The notes beneath the pieces are model-generated. The model made no database searches. It was given only the letters and a program-made list of their open reading frames with translations, and had not been told where the DNA came from. 64,000 nucleotides of DNA from Sphingomonas sp. LY54 (GTDB lineage Bacteria; Pseudomonadota; Alphaproteobacteria; Sphingomonadales; Sphingomonadaceae), in contig NZ_CP141588.1 in the NCBI RefSeq assembly GCF_035594035.1, forward strand, positions 1,178,001 to 1,242,000, given 5' to 3'. How positions within the stretch are numbered: position 1 is the stretch's first letter; each line of letters begins with the position of its first letter. Both the position numbers and the translations under genes were made by a program. Below are positions 12,381 through 22,588 of this stretch, in pieces.

Positions 12381-12557
12381 TTAGAAGAGGCTGCGCGGCA
12401 GCCGCGGCGTCTGGCGCTGCTCCCGAGTGCTGCTCTCGCCCCGCAGCTTCGCACCGAACAGGCCGTTATACGGGTTGGACCGCGCCTTGCCGGCCTTGTC
12501 GGCGGGGGCGACGCGGTCCGCGCCGTCGGTCTGGTTGGAAATCACTTGGTCGGACAT
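12381..12557 (-). CDS. Small hydrophilic protein, 58 residues
   Basis: A minus-strand frame opens at ATG 12557 and ends at TAA 12381, giving a 58-residue basic, probably unstructured product that starts MSDQVISNQTDGADRV and ends RQTPRLPRSLF. A purine-rich GGGGGCG lies just before the start. It begins 11 bases after the 33-residue gene on the same strand, which supports a two-gene unit. No function is recognised. It converges on the response-regulator gene. Confidence 0.5.
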   Translation of the reverse strand: MSDQVISNQTDGADRVAPADKAGKARSNPYNGLFGAKLRGESSTREQRQTPRLPRSLF

Positions 12558-12568
12558 CGTCGCCCCCG

Positions 12569-12670
12569 TCAGAAGGCCATCGGCGTAGACGTCGCGACCG
12601 TCACCAGCATGGTGCTAACGAACAGGGCGGCGAGACAGGTCGACACTGTGCGGAACAGTTCGGCAGTCAT
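12569..12670 (-). CDS. Tiny single-helix membrane protein, 33 residues
   Basis: The frame from ATG 12670 to TGA 12569 encodes 33 residues with one hydrophobic helix (VSTCLAALFVSTMLVTVATS). It has a good ribosome site, GGGAGAAAGATC, directly upstream. Small single-span proteins of this kind are common and rarely annotated. It is followed on the same strand by the 58-residue frame. Its role is unknown. Confidence 0.55.
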   Translation of the reverse strand: MTAELFRTVSTCLAALFVSTMLVTVATSTPMAF

Positions 12671-12900
12671 GATCTTTCTCCCTTTTTCGATTTCGGCCCG
12701 ATTGGCCGGTGACGCTGGGACTAGATGAGAGTGCTCGCGGCATCTCCTCTTGTTCGACGGTGTAGCCCCAGGCTTCGACGGGAGCGCGGACCGAGCGACA
12801 AAGGCGACCGACTTGGCGACGAAGCGGCGCCGGCGCCGCGAATCCAGTTCGAGCGCAAGCCGCGGGGTGCGGCCGAAGCCGGTCCGCCCCACATAAGGGC

Positions 12901-15179
<2,279 letters not shown>

Positions 15180-15187
15180 GCCCGCGC

Positions 15188-15670
15188 TCAGAGCGTGCGA
15201 AACATCACGTGCGCGTCGACCAAGCCGTGGGCCGGATGGGCGAAGACCCCGGGCAACGTCGCCAGGATCGCGAAGCCGAAGCTCTGCCACAATGCGACGG
15301 CCCGCTCGTTCGTGGCGACAACAAAGTTGAACTGCATGGCGCGATAGCCCCGCGCCCGCGCCCGATCGAGCGAGTGGGCACACATCGCCCGGGCCACGCC
15401 CTTGCCGGCGGCCGCCGGCGCGGTGGCGTAGCCGCCATTGGCGACATGGCTGCCCCCGCCTAACTGGTTGGGCTGGATATAATAAGTGCCCAGCACCTCC
15501 CCGTCCTGCTCGGCCACATAGGCTTCGTGCGGAGCGCCGCACCACGATGCGATCGCCTGCTCGCGCGTCCAGTCCCTGGGAAGCGCGAACGTCTCGCCGG
15601 CGCGGATGTGGGGCTCGAGCACGGACCAGACCGCGTCGGCATCGGCGGGGATATAAAGGCGAATGACCAT
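15188..15670 (-). CDS. GNAT-family N-acetyltransferase
   Basis: A 160-residue single GNAT domain. It begins MVIRLYIPADADAVWSVLEPHI, carries beta-strand 4 with VLGTYYIQPN, then the acetyl-CoA pyrophosphate loop around APAAAGKGVARAMCAHS (Q/RxxGxG/A-like), and ends with NERAVALWQSFGFAILATLPG, typical of the C-terminal half. I start it at ATG 15670, preceded by GGGGGGA; a TTG 15 bases upstream is less likely. It converges on the CoA transferase with only eight bases between stops. The substrate is unknown. Confidence 0.88.
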   Translation of the reverse strand: MVIRLYIPADADAVWSVLEPHIRAGETFALPRDWTREQAIASWCGAPHEAYVAEQDGEVLGTYYIQPNQLGGGSHVANGGYATAPAAAGKGVARAMCAHSLDRARARGYRAMQFNFVVATNERAVALWQSFGFAILATLPGVFAHPAHGLVDAHVMFRTL

Positions 15671-15793
15671 GTCCCCCCTTAGCAAGCCCGCCGCATCGGT
15701 CCATCCGCGCTGCGCCGCTTATTGAGGACGGCAGCGGAACGAAGCGGCCGCGACGGGGGTTAGGCTAAAACGAAATTATCCGGAGGGCCTGCC

Positions 15794-15865
15794 ATGAACC
15801 GCAACATCAGCATCAGCATCGGTGCCTTGATTCTGATCATCATCGTCGTCGCGATCATCTTCTGA
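15794..15865 (+). CDS. 23-residue hydrophobic membrane peptide
   Basis: ATG 15794 to TGA 15865 encodes MNRNISIS followed by an almost purely aliphatic helix ending in AIIF. A strong ribosome site (GGAGGG) precedes it, and a perfect 8-bp stem hairpin follows it at 15872-15892, so it has the layout of a free-standing gene. It is too short for most gene finders. The function is unknown. Confidence 0.6.
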   Translation: MNRNISISIGALILIIIVVAIIF

Positions 15866-15871
15866 TCCTCG

Positions 15872-15892
15872 CGCCCGCGGACTTCGCGGGCG
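15872..15892. terminator. Hairpin terminator between convergent genes
   Basis: CGCCCGCG (15872-15879) pairs with CGCGGGCG (15885-15892) around a 5-base loop. It sits between the stop of the 23-residue peptide and the stop of the PAS protein on the other strand and can serve both. No long T-tract is present. Confidence 0.6.
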
Positions 15893-16918
15893 TCAGGATT
15901 TGGCGCGGTAGCTGCGCTGCACGATGTCCTCGTAATCGAGCTCGACGCAGGCGCCGTGCCAGCGCACGATGTGCCCGCTCTCGTCATATTCGGGCATGGC
16001 CCGGCTCAGCATCCAGCGATAGTCGCCGGATTTGTGGCGCAGGCGATATTGCGCCTCGAAGCGGACGCCCGCCTTCAGGCTGCTCCGCCATGCGGCGTAA
16101 TATTCCACCTTGTCGTTGGGGTGGATGAAGGGCCGGCGATGGTGGTCGAACTCCGCCATGTCGAAGCCGGTAAACTCCTTCCAGCGCCGGGAATGGTAGG
16201 TAAAATCGCCGGCCGGGTTGGCGCGCCAGATCAGGTTCGGAAGGTGCTCGAGCGTTTCCCTCAGTTCGGCCTCGCGCGCTTCGGAACTCGCGACGGCCGA
16301 TTTGAATGCGATCGCGGTCTTGCGCGTAATGTCCGCCAAAGCGAGGATGAAGGCGAGGTTGATCGCGGCTAACGCCCAATGCGCGGGCGCGTCCGAAAAC
16401 GCCAAGGCCGGAGTGATGGGCAAGGCCGCCAAAGCAAGCTGGCCGAGCGCTATGACCGGCCGGCCAGCGTTGCGCGCGCATATGCCGGCCGCATAACCGA
16501 TCGCGACGCAGACCACCAACAGGTGCAGCGGTCCGTCCGCGGTACGGGTCAGTACGAAGAAGGCGAGCAGTCCTAGCAGTCCGGAAAAGACCCAGGCACC
16601 GATCTCGTAAGAGACTTCGGCCTTGGCCGACGAAGATCCCATCCGGCTGCGTCGCTGCTCGACCAGGGAATGGACGACCCGCAACGTGGCGACCACGGGG
16701 ATCGTCAGGCCCGCCGCCACGCACAAAGCGTCTGTGGTGGAAGCTGCCGTCATCAGGCCGGCGACCGAACCCGCGCCGGCGCCGATCGCAAGGCTTTTCG
16801 GGGAGGCGAACAAGGTGCCGACCAGCTGCCGCCGGGAGCGCGCATCGAGATCGCGATCCGCTTTGACGAGCGCAGGAATCGCCATCTCGTCTGTCGCCAG
16901 TCCCGCCCCCTCGTCCAT
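15893..16918 (-). CDS. Membrane-anchored PAS-domain sensor without output domain
   Basis: A 341-residue protein with about five or six hydrophobic helices in residues 45-215, then a PAS_3-type domain of about 120 residues (LPNLIWRANPAGDFTYHSRRW, FIHPNDKVEYYAAWRSSL, FEAQYRLRHKSGDYRWML) and a PAC-like end. It stops right after the PAS fold (RSYRAKS), with no kinase, GGDEF/EAL or HTH domain. It is therefore either a stand-alone sensor acting through a partner or a shortened sensor kinase. The ATG at 16918 gives the start; a TTG one codon earlier is possible. Confidence 0.8.
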   Translation of the reverse strand: MDEGAGLATDEMAIPALVKADRDLDARSRRQLVGTLFASPKSLAIGAGAGSVAGLMTAASTTDALCVAAGLTIPVVATLRVVHSLVEQRRSRMGSSSAKAEVSYEIGAWVFSGLLGLLAFFVLTRTADGPLHLLVVCVAIGYAAGICARNAGRPVIALGQLALAALPITPALAFSDAPAHWALAAINLAFILALADITRKTAIAFKSAVASSEAREAELRETLEHLPNLIWRANPAGDFTYHSRRWKEFTGFDMAEFDHHRRPFIHPNDKVEYYAAWRSSLKAGVRFEAQYRLRHKSGDYRWMLSRAMPEYDESGHIVRWHGACVELDYEDIVQRSYRAKS

Positions 16919-17005
16919 CAATCCCGGCTAGGGCGGCGATATTAAATTCAGGTAAACTAACAACATATTTACTGACCTGGCGAGGAAGAAAGAGGCGGTG
17001 CCGCC

Positions 17006-17025
17006 GAGGCGGATCGGCCCGCCTC
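17006..17025. other. Hairpin in the PAS-helicase intergenic gap
   Basis: GAGGCGG (17006-17012) pairs with CCGCCTC (17019-17025). The gap at 16919-17217 separates the divergent PAS and helicase genes and should hold both promoters. A GTGCG...CGCAC-type inverted repeat near 17180-17200 lies just before the helicase start and could structure its leader. I can assign no promoter with confidence. Confidence 0.4.
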
Positions 17026-17217
17026 TTGACTTTGCGGCGCGCAGCATCCAGATGGGCCAGGCGCGAAGTAGCAGAGGCAGCGTGATCGTCCGCATTTCGG
17101 ACCGGCCTCCTTCGCATTACCAGGCTTCCCTTTTCACGCGGGTCGTCAGAACCCGCTGTGTTCTGCGCGACCGTTTAATGTGCGCAGACGCCGCACATTT
17201 TTGTGAGTCAAATACCC

Positions 17218-18546
17218 ATGTCATTCGAAAACCTCGGCCTTTCGCAGCCGATCATGCAGGCGCTCGCGCTCAAGGAATATACGACCCCGTCGCCGATCCA
17301 GGAGCAGGCCATCCCGCAGCTCCTTCAGGGCCGCGACCTGCTCGGTATCGCCCAGACCGGCACCGGCAAGACCGCGGCGTTCATGCTGCCGTCGATCGAC
17401 CGCCTGACCGCTTCGGACAAGCGCCCGGCGCCGCGCACCTGCCGCATGCTGGTGCTGGCGCCGACCCGCGAACTGGCCAGCCAGATCGCCGACAGCGCGA
17501 AGGCCTATAGCCGCTTCAGCCACATGTCGGTGGTGACCGTGTTCGGCGGCACCTCGGTCAACAAGAACCGCCAGGACGTGGCGCGCGGCGTCGACATCCT
17601 CGTCGCCACCCCGGGCCGGCTGATGGACCTGATCGAGCAGCGCATATTGTCGCTGAACGCGGTCGAGATCCTGGTGCTCGACGAGGCCGACCAGATGCTC
17701 GATCTCGGCTTCATTCACGCGCTGAAGGCGATCGTGAAGATGCTGCCGATCAAGCGCCAGTCGCTGTTCTTCTCGGCGACCATGCCGAAGGCGATCAAGG
17801 AGCTGGCCGACAAGTTCCTGACCGATCCGGTCCAGGTGTCCGTGGCCCCCGCCGCCACCACCGCCGAACGCGTCGACCAATATGTAACCTTCGTCCAGCA
17901 GGCCGAGAAGCAGGCGCTTCTCACCATGATGCTGCGCGCCGGCTTTGCCGAGCGCGGCAATATGGACCGCGTGCTTATCTTCTCGCGAACCAAGCATGGC
18001 GCGGACCGGGTGGTGAAGCTGCTCGCCGGCAACGGCATCGCCTCCAACGCGATCCACGGCAACAAGAGCCAGCCGCAGCGCGAACGCGCGCTCGGCGAGT
18101 TCAAGGCGGGCAAGGTCAAGGTCTTGATCGCGACCGACATTGCCGCGCGCGGCATCGACGTTTCCGGCGTCAGCCACGTCATCAACTTCGAGCTGCCCAA
18201 CGTGGCCGAGCAATATGTCCACCGCATCGGCCGCACTGCGCGCGCCGGCGCTGCGGGCGTGGCGATCGCCTACTGCGCGGACGACGAGAAGGCGTATTTG
18301 AAGGGCATCGAGCGGCTGACCAAGCAGAAGATCGAGGTGGTGCCGCTGCCCGAGAACTTCATCGCCGAGGCCAACCGCATCAAGGCGACGCGCGTGGCGG
18401 CGCCCGCACCGACGGGCGGGCAGCGCCACGATCGCGGCGGCGAGGACCGCAACCGGGTCAAGCGCCCCAAGAGCCGCAAGCCGAGCTTCGGCGCGGCCGG
18501 CGCCCCCAAGACCAACCGCTCGCGCCGCCGCGCCGCGGCCCGGTAA
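17218..18546 (+). CDS. rhlE: DEAD-box ATP-dependent RNA helicase, RhlE type
   Basis: The 442-residue enzyme unwinds short RNA duplexes in ribosome assembly and mRNA decay. All helicase motifs are visible in order: F and Q motif (MSFENLGL, TPSPIQEQAIP), motif I AQTGTGKT, Ia PTRELASQI, GG, Ib TPGRL, II DEAD (VLDEADQMLD), III SAT, IV VLIFSRTKHGAD, V ATDIAARGID and VI HRIGRTARAG. A basic Arg/Lys-rich tail (about the last 45 residues) fits the RhlE group. The ATG at 17218 is used; a GTG at 17203 would add five residues. The long, structured upstream region fits cold-shock type regulation, which I infer only from the family. Confidence 0.93.
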   Translation: MSFENLGLSQPIMQALALKEYTTPSPIQEQAIPQLLQGRDLLGIAQTGTGKTAAFMLPSIDRLTASDKRPAPRTCRMLVLAPTRELASQIADSAKAYSRFSHMSVVTVFGGTSVNKNRQDVARGVDILVATPGRLMDLIEQRILSLNAVEILVLDEADQMLDLGFIHALKAIVKMLPIKRQSLFFSATMPKAIKELADKFLTDPVQVSVAPAATTAERVDQYVTFVQQAEKQALLTMMLRAGFAERGNMDRVLIFSRTKHGADRVVKLLAGNGIASNAIHGNKSQPQRERALGEFKAGKVKVLIATDIAARGIDVSGVSHVINFELPNVAEQYVHRIGRTARAGAAGVAIAYCADDEKAYLKGIERLTKQKIEVVPLPENFIAEANRIKATRVAAPAPTGGQRHDRGGEDRNRVKRPKSRKPSFGAAGAPKTNRSRRRAAAR

Positions 18547-18584
18547 CGGCCCTCTCCCTTCGGGGAGCGGTATCGTCTGGCTTC

Positions 18585-18615
18585 CATGCCCCCGTCCGAA
18601 TAAGGCGGGGGCATG
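18585..18615 (+). promoter_or_regulatory. Perfect hairpin covering the ribosome site and start codon of the TonB receptor
   Basis: CATGCCCCCG (18585-18594) is perfectly complementary to CGGGGGCATG (18606-18615) with an 11-base loop. The right arm contains both the GGCGGGGG ribosome site and the ATG of the receptor gene. In RNA the start would be fully paired. It could act as a translational switch or RNA thermometer. It could also double as part of the helicase 3' end, but no T-run follows. Confidence 0.65.
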
Positions 18616-20622
18616 TTGCGTTTGGCCCTCCTCCCGCTCGCCCTGATGGGCACCCCCGCCCCGGCACAGGATGCGGACGAGCCGATCGTCGTCACCGGCC
18701 GCGGCCTCCAGGCCGGGCTCGGCGAGAGCGTCTACGACACGATCGTGATCGACCGCGACCGCCTGACCGGCTCCGCGTCGGGCCGGATCGACGAGATCTT
18801 GAAGGAGGTGCCGGGGTTCCAGCTCTTCCGCCGTTCCGACGCGCGCTCGGCCAACCCGACCAGCCAGGGCGCGACGCTGCGCGCGCTCGGCGGCAACGCC
18901 TCGAGCCGGGCCTTGCTCGTCCTCGACGGCGTGCCGCAGAGCGATCCGTTCGGCGGCTGGATCAGCTGGCCGGCCTACGACCCGCAGCGCCTGGGCGCGG
19001 TGCGGGTGGTGCGCGGCGGCGGATCGGGCATCCATGGCCCGGGCGCGCTTGCCGGCACGATCGAGATGTTCAGCGCCGACCCCGCCGACGTGCAGGGGAT
19101 GAACGGGAGCCTCTTCTACGGCAGTCGCGACAGCGTCGATGCCCATGCCGGCCTCGGCGCACGCCTGGGCGGCGGCTTCCTCTCGCTATCGGGCGCCTAT
19201 GGCCGCGGCGACGGCTTCATTCCGATCGTCGAGGACCAGCGCGGCCCGGCCGATCGCGCCTCCCCCTATGAGCAAGCGAGCGTTGCCCTGCGCGCCGTGG
19301 CTCCGCTGTCCAGCGAGACCGAACTGCAGGCGAGCGGCCTCTGGTTCCGCGACGAGCGCGAGCGCGGCCTCGCCTTCAGCGGGATCCGCACCGAGGGCGC
19401 CGACGCCGCCTTGCGCCTGGTCGGCCGCAACTGGTCGGCGCTGGGCTACGTCCAGACCCGTCAATTCTACAACAGCTTCGCCGGCGTCGACGCCGGGCGC
19501 ACGACCGCCAACCGCGTTTCGGAGCAATATAATGTCCCCGCCACCGGCCTCGGCGCGCGCTTCGAGGTCCGCCCTTTGACCAGACCTTTCGAGCTGCGGC
19601 TCGGCGGCGACTGGCGCGAGACGATCGGGGAGACGCGCGAGCGCTTCAGCTTCCAGAACGGGATCGGCACGCGCGGCCGGGTCGCGGGCGGCCGCACCCG
19701 CACGGTCGGCGGCTTTGCCGAAGCAGCGTGGGAGAGCGAGGCGCTGACGCTGACCGGAGCCGGCCGCATCGACCGCTGGTGGATCCGGGACGGATCGCTC
19801 GAGGAGCGCGTCTTCACCACCGGCCAGATCGTCACCGACACGATCCATCCCGACCGCTCGGGCTGGGAGCCGACCGGCCGCGCCGGCTTCGCCTTCCGTC
19901 CCGCCGGCGCGGTGACCGTCCGCGGCGCCGCCTATCTCGGCTGGCGCCTGCCCACGCTCAACGAACTCTATCGCCCGTTCCGCGTCGGCGCCGATTCGAC
20001 TTTGGCCAACGCGGCGCTCAAGCCGGAGCGGCTGCGCGGCATCGAGGCGGGCGTCGACTACCGGCCGCTCTCGACCGCGCGCATCGGCCTCACCCTCTTC
20101 GCCAACCGGCTCGAGGACGGCATCGCCAATGTCACGGTCGGCCCCGGCGGCGGCGGCACGATCAGCCAGCGCCGCAACCTCGATTCGATCCTCGCCCGCG
20201 GCGTCGAACTCGACGCCGGTCTGGATTTCGGGCCGTGGTCGCTCTCCGGCGGTTATTCTTATGTCGATGCCGAAGTGGAGGCCGACGGCCCAGCCTTGCC
20301 GCTCGACGGTCGCCGCCCGGCCCAGACCCCGCGCCACAGCGCTGCCGCCACCCTCGCCTGGAAGGGCCTGAGCGGCGCGCGGGCGGCGGTTACCGCGCGC
20401 TATGTCGGCAGCCAGTATGAGGACGATCTCGGCGAACAGCTTCTGCCCGACGCGCTCACCTTCGACGCCGTCGCCTCGGCCCCCCTCCTCCGGCGGCTGA
20501 CGATCGAGGCCCGCGTCGAGAACGCCACCGACGCCCACGTCGCCGCCGGCATTTCCGGCGCCGGCATCGTCGAACGCGCCACGCCCCGCACGATTTGGCT
20601 GGGCCTGCGCTGGGGCGGCTGA
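18613..20622 (+). CDS. TonB-dependent outer-membrane receptor
   Basis: The 669-residue receptor imports a scarce ligand (metal complex, vitamin or sugar) with energy from TonB-ExbBD. A signal peptide (LALLPLALMGTPAPAQ) is followed by a TonB-box-like DEPIVVTGRG. The plug domain comes next, with GRIDEILKEVPGF, RALLVLDGVPQSDPF and VRVVRGGGSGIHGPGALAG, and then a 22-stranded barrel that ends in TIWLGLRWGG. The plug type is BtuB/FepA-like, and cobalamin would fit the B12-dependent mutase upstream, but no B12 riboswitch precedes the gene, so the ligand stays open. The start codon is buried in a hairpin. Confidence 0.9.
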   Translation: MLRLALLPLALMGTPAPAQDADEPIVVTGRGLQAGLGESVYDTIVIDRDRLTGSASGRIDEILKEVPGFQLFRRSDARSANPTSQGATLRALGGNASSRALLVLDGVPQSDPFGGWISWPAYDPQRLGAVRVVRGGGSGIHGPGALAGTIEMFSADPADVQGMNGSLFYGSRDSVDAHAGLGARLGGGFLSLSGAYGRGDGFIPIVEDQRGPADRASPYEQASVALRAVAPLSSETELQASGLWFRDERERGLAFSGIRTEGADAALRLVGRNWSALGYVQTRQFYNSFAGVDAGRTTANRVSEQYNVPATGLGARFEVRPLTRPFELRLGGDWRETIGETRERFSFQNGIGTRGRVAGGRTRTVGGFAEAAWESEALTLTGAGRIDRWWIRDGSLEERVFTTGQIVTDTIHPDRSGWEPTGRAGFAFRPAGAVTVRGAAYLGWRLPTLNELYRPFRVGADSTLANAALKPERLRGIEAGVDYRPLSTARIGLTLFANRLEDGIANVTVGPGGGGTISQRRNLDSILARGVELDAGLDFGPWSLSGGYSYVDAEVEADGPALPLDGRRPAQTPRHSAAATLAWKGLSGARAAVTARYVGSQYEDDLGEQLLPDALTFDAVASAPLLRRLTIEARVENATDAHVAAGISGAGIVERATPRTIWLGLRWGG

Positions 20623-20643
20623 CCCGTCAGGGCAGATAAGCGA

Positions 20644-20847
20644 TCAGTCTCGTCCAAGGGTGTCGTGGGCGGACGTGCAAGCGCAGCCGCAGGAGATGGG
20701 CTCGCGCCGTTGCATCTCCCGCAGGATATCGTTCGCGCGGAGCGCCCTGGCCCGCAACCGCTCGCGCTCGGCCCTGTCGCGCGAGCGGCCGGCGGCCAGG
20801 AACGCGATGGCCGCATTTTGGGCTAGTCGATCGAGATCCTGTTGCAC
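20644..20847 (-). CDS. Small helical protein with a Cys-rich tail, 67 residues
   Basis: The GTG at 20847 opens a 67-residue frame: an amphipathic Arg/Glu/Ala-rich helical part (LDRLAQNAAIAFLAAGRSRD onward) followed by SCGCACTSAHDTLGRD with a CxCxC cluster that could bind a metal. AGAAGAG lies upstream. It converges on the TonB receptor. Codon use is normal for the chromosome, so I regard it as a real hypothetical gene with moderate confidence. Confidence 0.5.
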   Translation of the reverse strand: MQQDLDRLAQNAAIAFLAAGRSRDRAERERLRARALRANDILREMQRREPISCGCACTSAHDTLGRD

Positions 20848-21114
20848 TGACGGCTCTTCTGTCGGGAGATTCTAACGGAAGGGAGGCCATGCCCACGGCT
20901 TCCAGTCTTCGCGGCGGTGCGTCGAAACCGCATCACCCGGGCAGGCGCCCCCCCGGCTCCCACATAGCCGCGATTGCCCACGGTCGCCCGGCCGTCAAGG
21001 CAGCGGCGGCGCCTCTGGAACGTCCGTTCCAGCGATTGGGACATGGGTGCAAATCGGTGAACGCCGGAGGCGAGAAATGACGCGCGATCGCCCGGGTGCG
21101 GTCGGCGGGCCGGA

Positions 21115-22122
21115 TCAGCTTTCGGGATCGGCGGTAGCGGCAGCGGCGCGGGCATCGCTGGGCGTCATGCCGAAGCGCGCGCGGAACAGGCGCGTCAGAT
21201 GGGCCCCGTCGCTGAACCCGAGCCTTTCCGCGATCGCGCCGATCGGTTCGCGATCGCCGGACTCCTGGAGCGCGCGCAGCGCGGCCTGGAGCCGTCGCTC
21301 GCGAATATAGGCCTGGACGCCGCCTTCCTGGGCGAACAGCCGATGGAGACTGGTGCGCGACATTCCCAGGCGTTTGGCAAGATCGCCGACCCGGAGCGTA
21401 GGCGATCCCAGTCGCTGCGCGATCTCTGCGCGGGCGCGCAGGAGCGCGACACCTTGGGACGCCGCGTCCCGCATTTCCCCATCCCCGACCCAAGGATCGG
21501 CAGCGACAACGAGCAGGTCGAGGACGCTGCGCGCCAGCTGCTCGGCGCGGGCCGCCGGCAGCATCGGAGCCGCTTCGACGAGTTGGAGGAGGTGGGCGCC
21601 GAGCAGCGTGGCGGTCGGTCCGCTGACCACTTTTCCGTGCGCCGCCGCCGGATCGATGCCGAGGCGAAGCGCGAGCGCCCGCGGCACCGCCAGCATCGCG
21701 GTGCGGCTTGCGGTCGATTCATGACGGGAGGTGCGCGCCATGTCTCCGAACAGGAGCGAGCCCGCGGCATGGTTGAAGTCCCGGTCGCCGAACACGCCGC
21801 GGGCCTGGCCCTCGGCCATGAACTGGACGGCCAGGAAATCGGCCTCGGAGGCGCGCAACGCGGCTTGGCTGCGCTCATAATGTTGCGCGGTGATGCTGAC
21901 GTCGACGATGCGCACCCCCCCGATCTGCAGATCGCGCGATTCCACGTCGAAGCACTCGAGCGGGCGGGTTTCGTAGAGCGGCGCGAGGCTCGGCGAGAGA
22001 CGGTGCCGCCAGGCCTCGTGCCGGTCGGCCGGCGCGAGCGAGCGCGTCGAATAAAGCCCCACCGCCAGGCGCGGCGCGGCTTCGCCCGACGGCGTCGGCC
22101 TGGAAGATTTCGACCCCGGCAT
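21115..22122 (-). CDS. AraC-family transcriptional regulator
   Basis: A 335-residue regulator. The N-terminal about 200 residues match the AraC-binding-like (OxyR/FeaR-type) sensory domain, with the stretch EADFLAVQFMAEGQARGVFGD. The C-terminal about 100 residues hold two helix-turn-helix motifs: VGDLAKRLGMSRTSLHRLFAQE, and IGAIAERLGFSDGAHLTRLFRARFGMTPS, the classic second-helix signature. It is the last typical chromosomal gene before the accessory region. Targets are unknown; the divergent TonB receptor is about 500 bases away and might be one, which is speculation. Confidence 0.9.
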   Translation of the reverse strand: MPGSKSSRPTPSGEAAPRLAVGLYSTRSLAPADRHEAWRHRLSPSLAPLYETRPLECFDVESRDLQIGGVRIVDVSITAQHYERSQAALRASEADFLAVQFMAEGQARGVFGDRDFNHAAGSLLFGDMARTSRHESTASRTAMLAVPRALALRLGIDPAAAHGKVVSGPTATLLGAHLLQLVEAAPMLPAARAEQLARSVLDLLVVAADPWVGDGEMRDAASQGVALLRARAEIAQRLGSPTLRVGDLAKRLGMSRTSLHRLFAQEGGVQAYIRERRLQAALRALQESGDREPIGAIAERLGFSDGAHLTRLFRARFGMTPSDARAAAATADPES

Positions 22123-22588
22123 TCTTACGCGCTGCCCCTGCTGCCCGGGTTCGGGCCTAACGACTTTGGGCGGGCGGCAAAAGCCCGCGACAGCCGGCGG
22201 CGGAGAAATGGGGAGAGGGTGTCGGGCAAAAGTTGTCGAAAAGCCCAGAACAACGTGCTTTCTTCAACAAACGTCCACAGCCGATCCCGTTTTTCCCCGA
22301 AGATTCTCAAGCGCTCATGGTTCCGGTGATCCAGAAAATGGCTTGGCTACGACTAGGTGCACGACGATATGGAATGTGAGCATCCTAGGAACAGCCCGAG
22401 CCGACCCTGTCGGTTTGCCTGCATGATCAAGTCAAAGCCGGGGCCGTTGGACAGCGAAATGATCCCGCGAAGAAAACAGGGATTAGCACCCACCAGAAGG
22501 ATAATTCGCCGAGACCCGCCGCAATGGCTGTGGCGATAAGAGCGAATATTGAAAGCAACCAAGCGTGGTGGCACTTTTTCTCTGGAGG
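22123..22588. other. Gene-poor junction between chromosome and accessory region
   Basis: This 466-base stretch has no supported gene. Base composition falls from that of the AraC gene to a more mixed, AT-richer sequence after about 22,230, where chromosomal codon habits end. I found no tRNA, att-like direct repeat or terminal inverted repeat. It may include the left boundary of the island. Confidence 0.5.

Noticed and set aside
16930..17100. A 55-residue minus-strand frame before the helicase (MRTITLPLLLRAW...)
   Set aside because: No ribosome site, arginine-rich, and it lies in a promoter-bearing gap.
18547..18612. Cobalamin riboswitch upstream of the TonB receptor
   Set aside because: Only 66 bases separate it from the helicase stop, too short for the aptamer, and no B12-box is seen.
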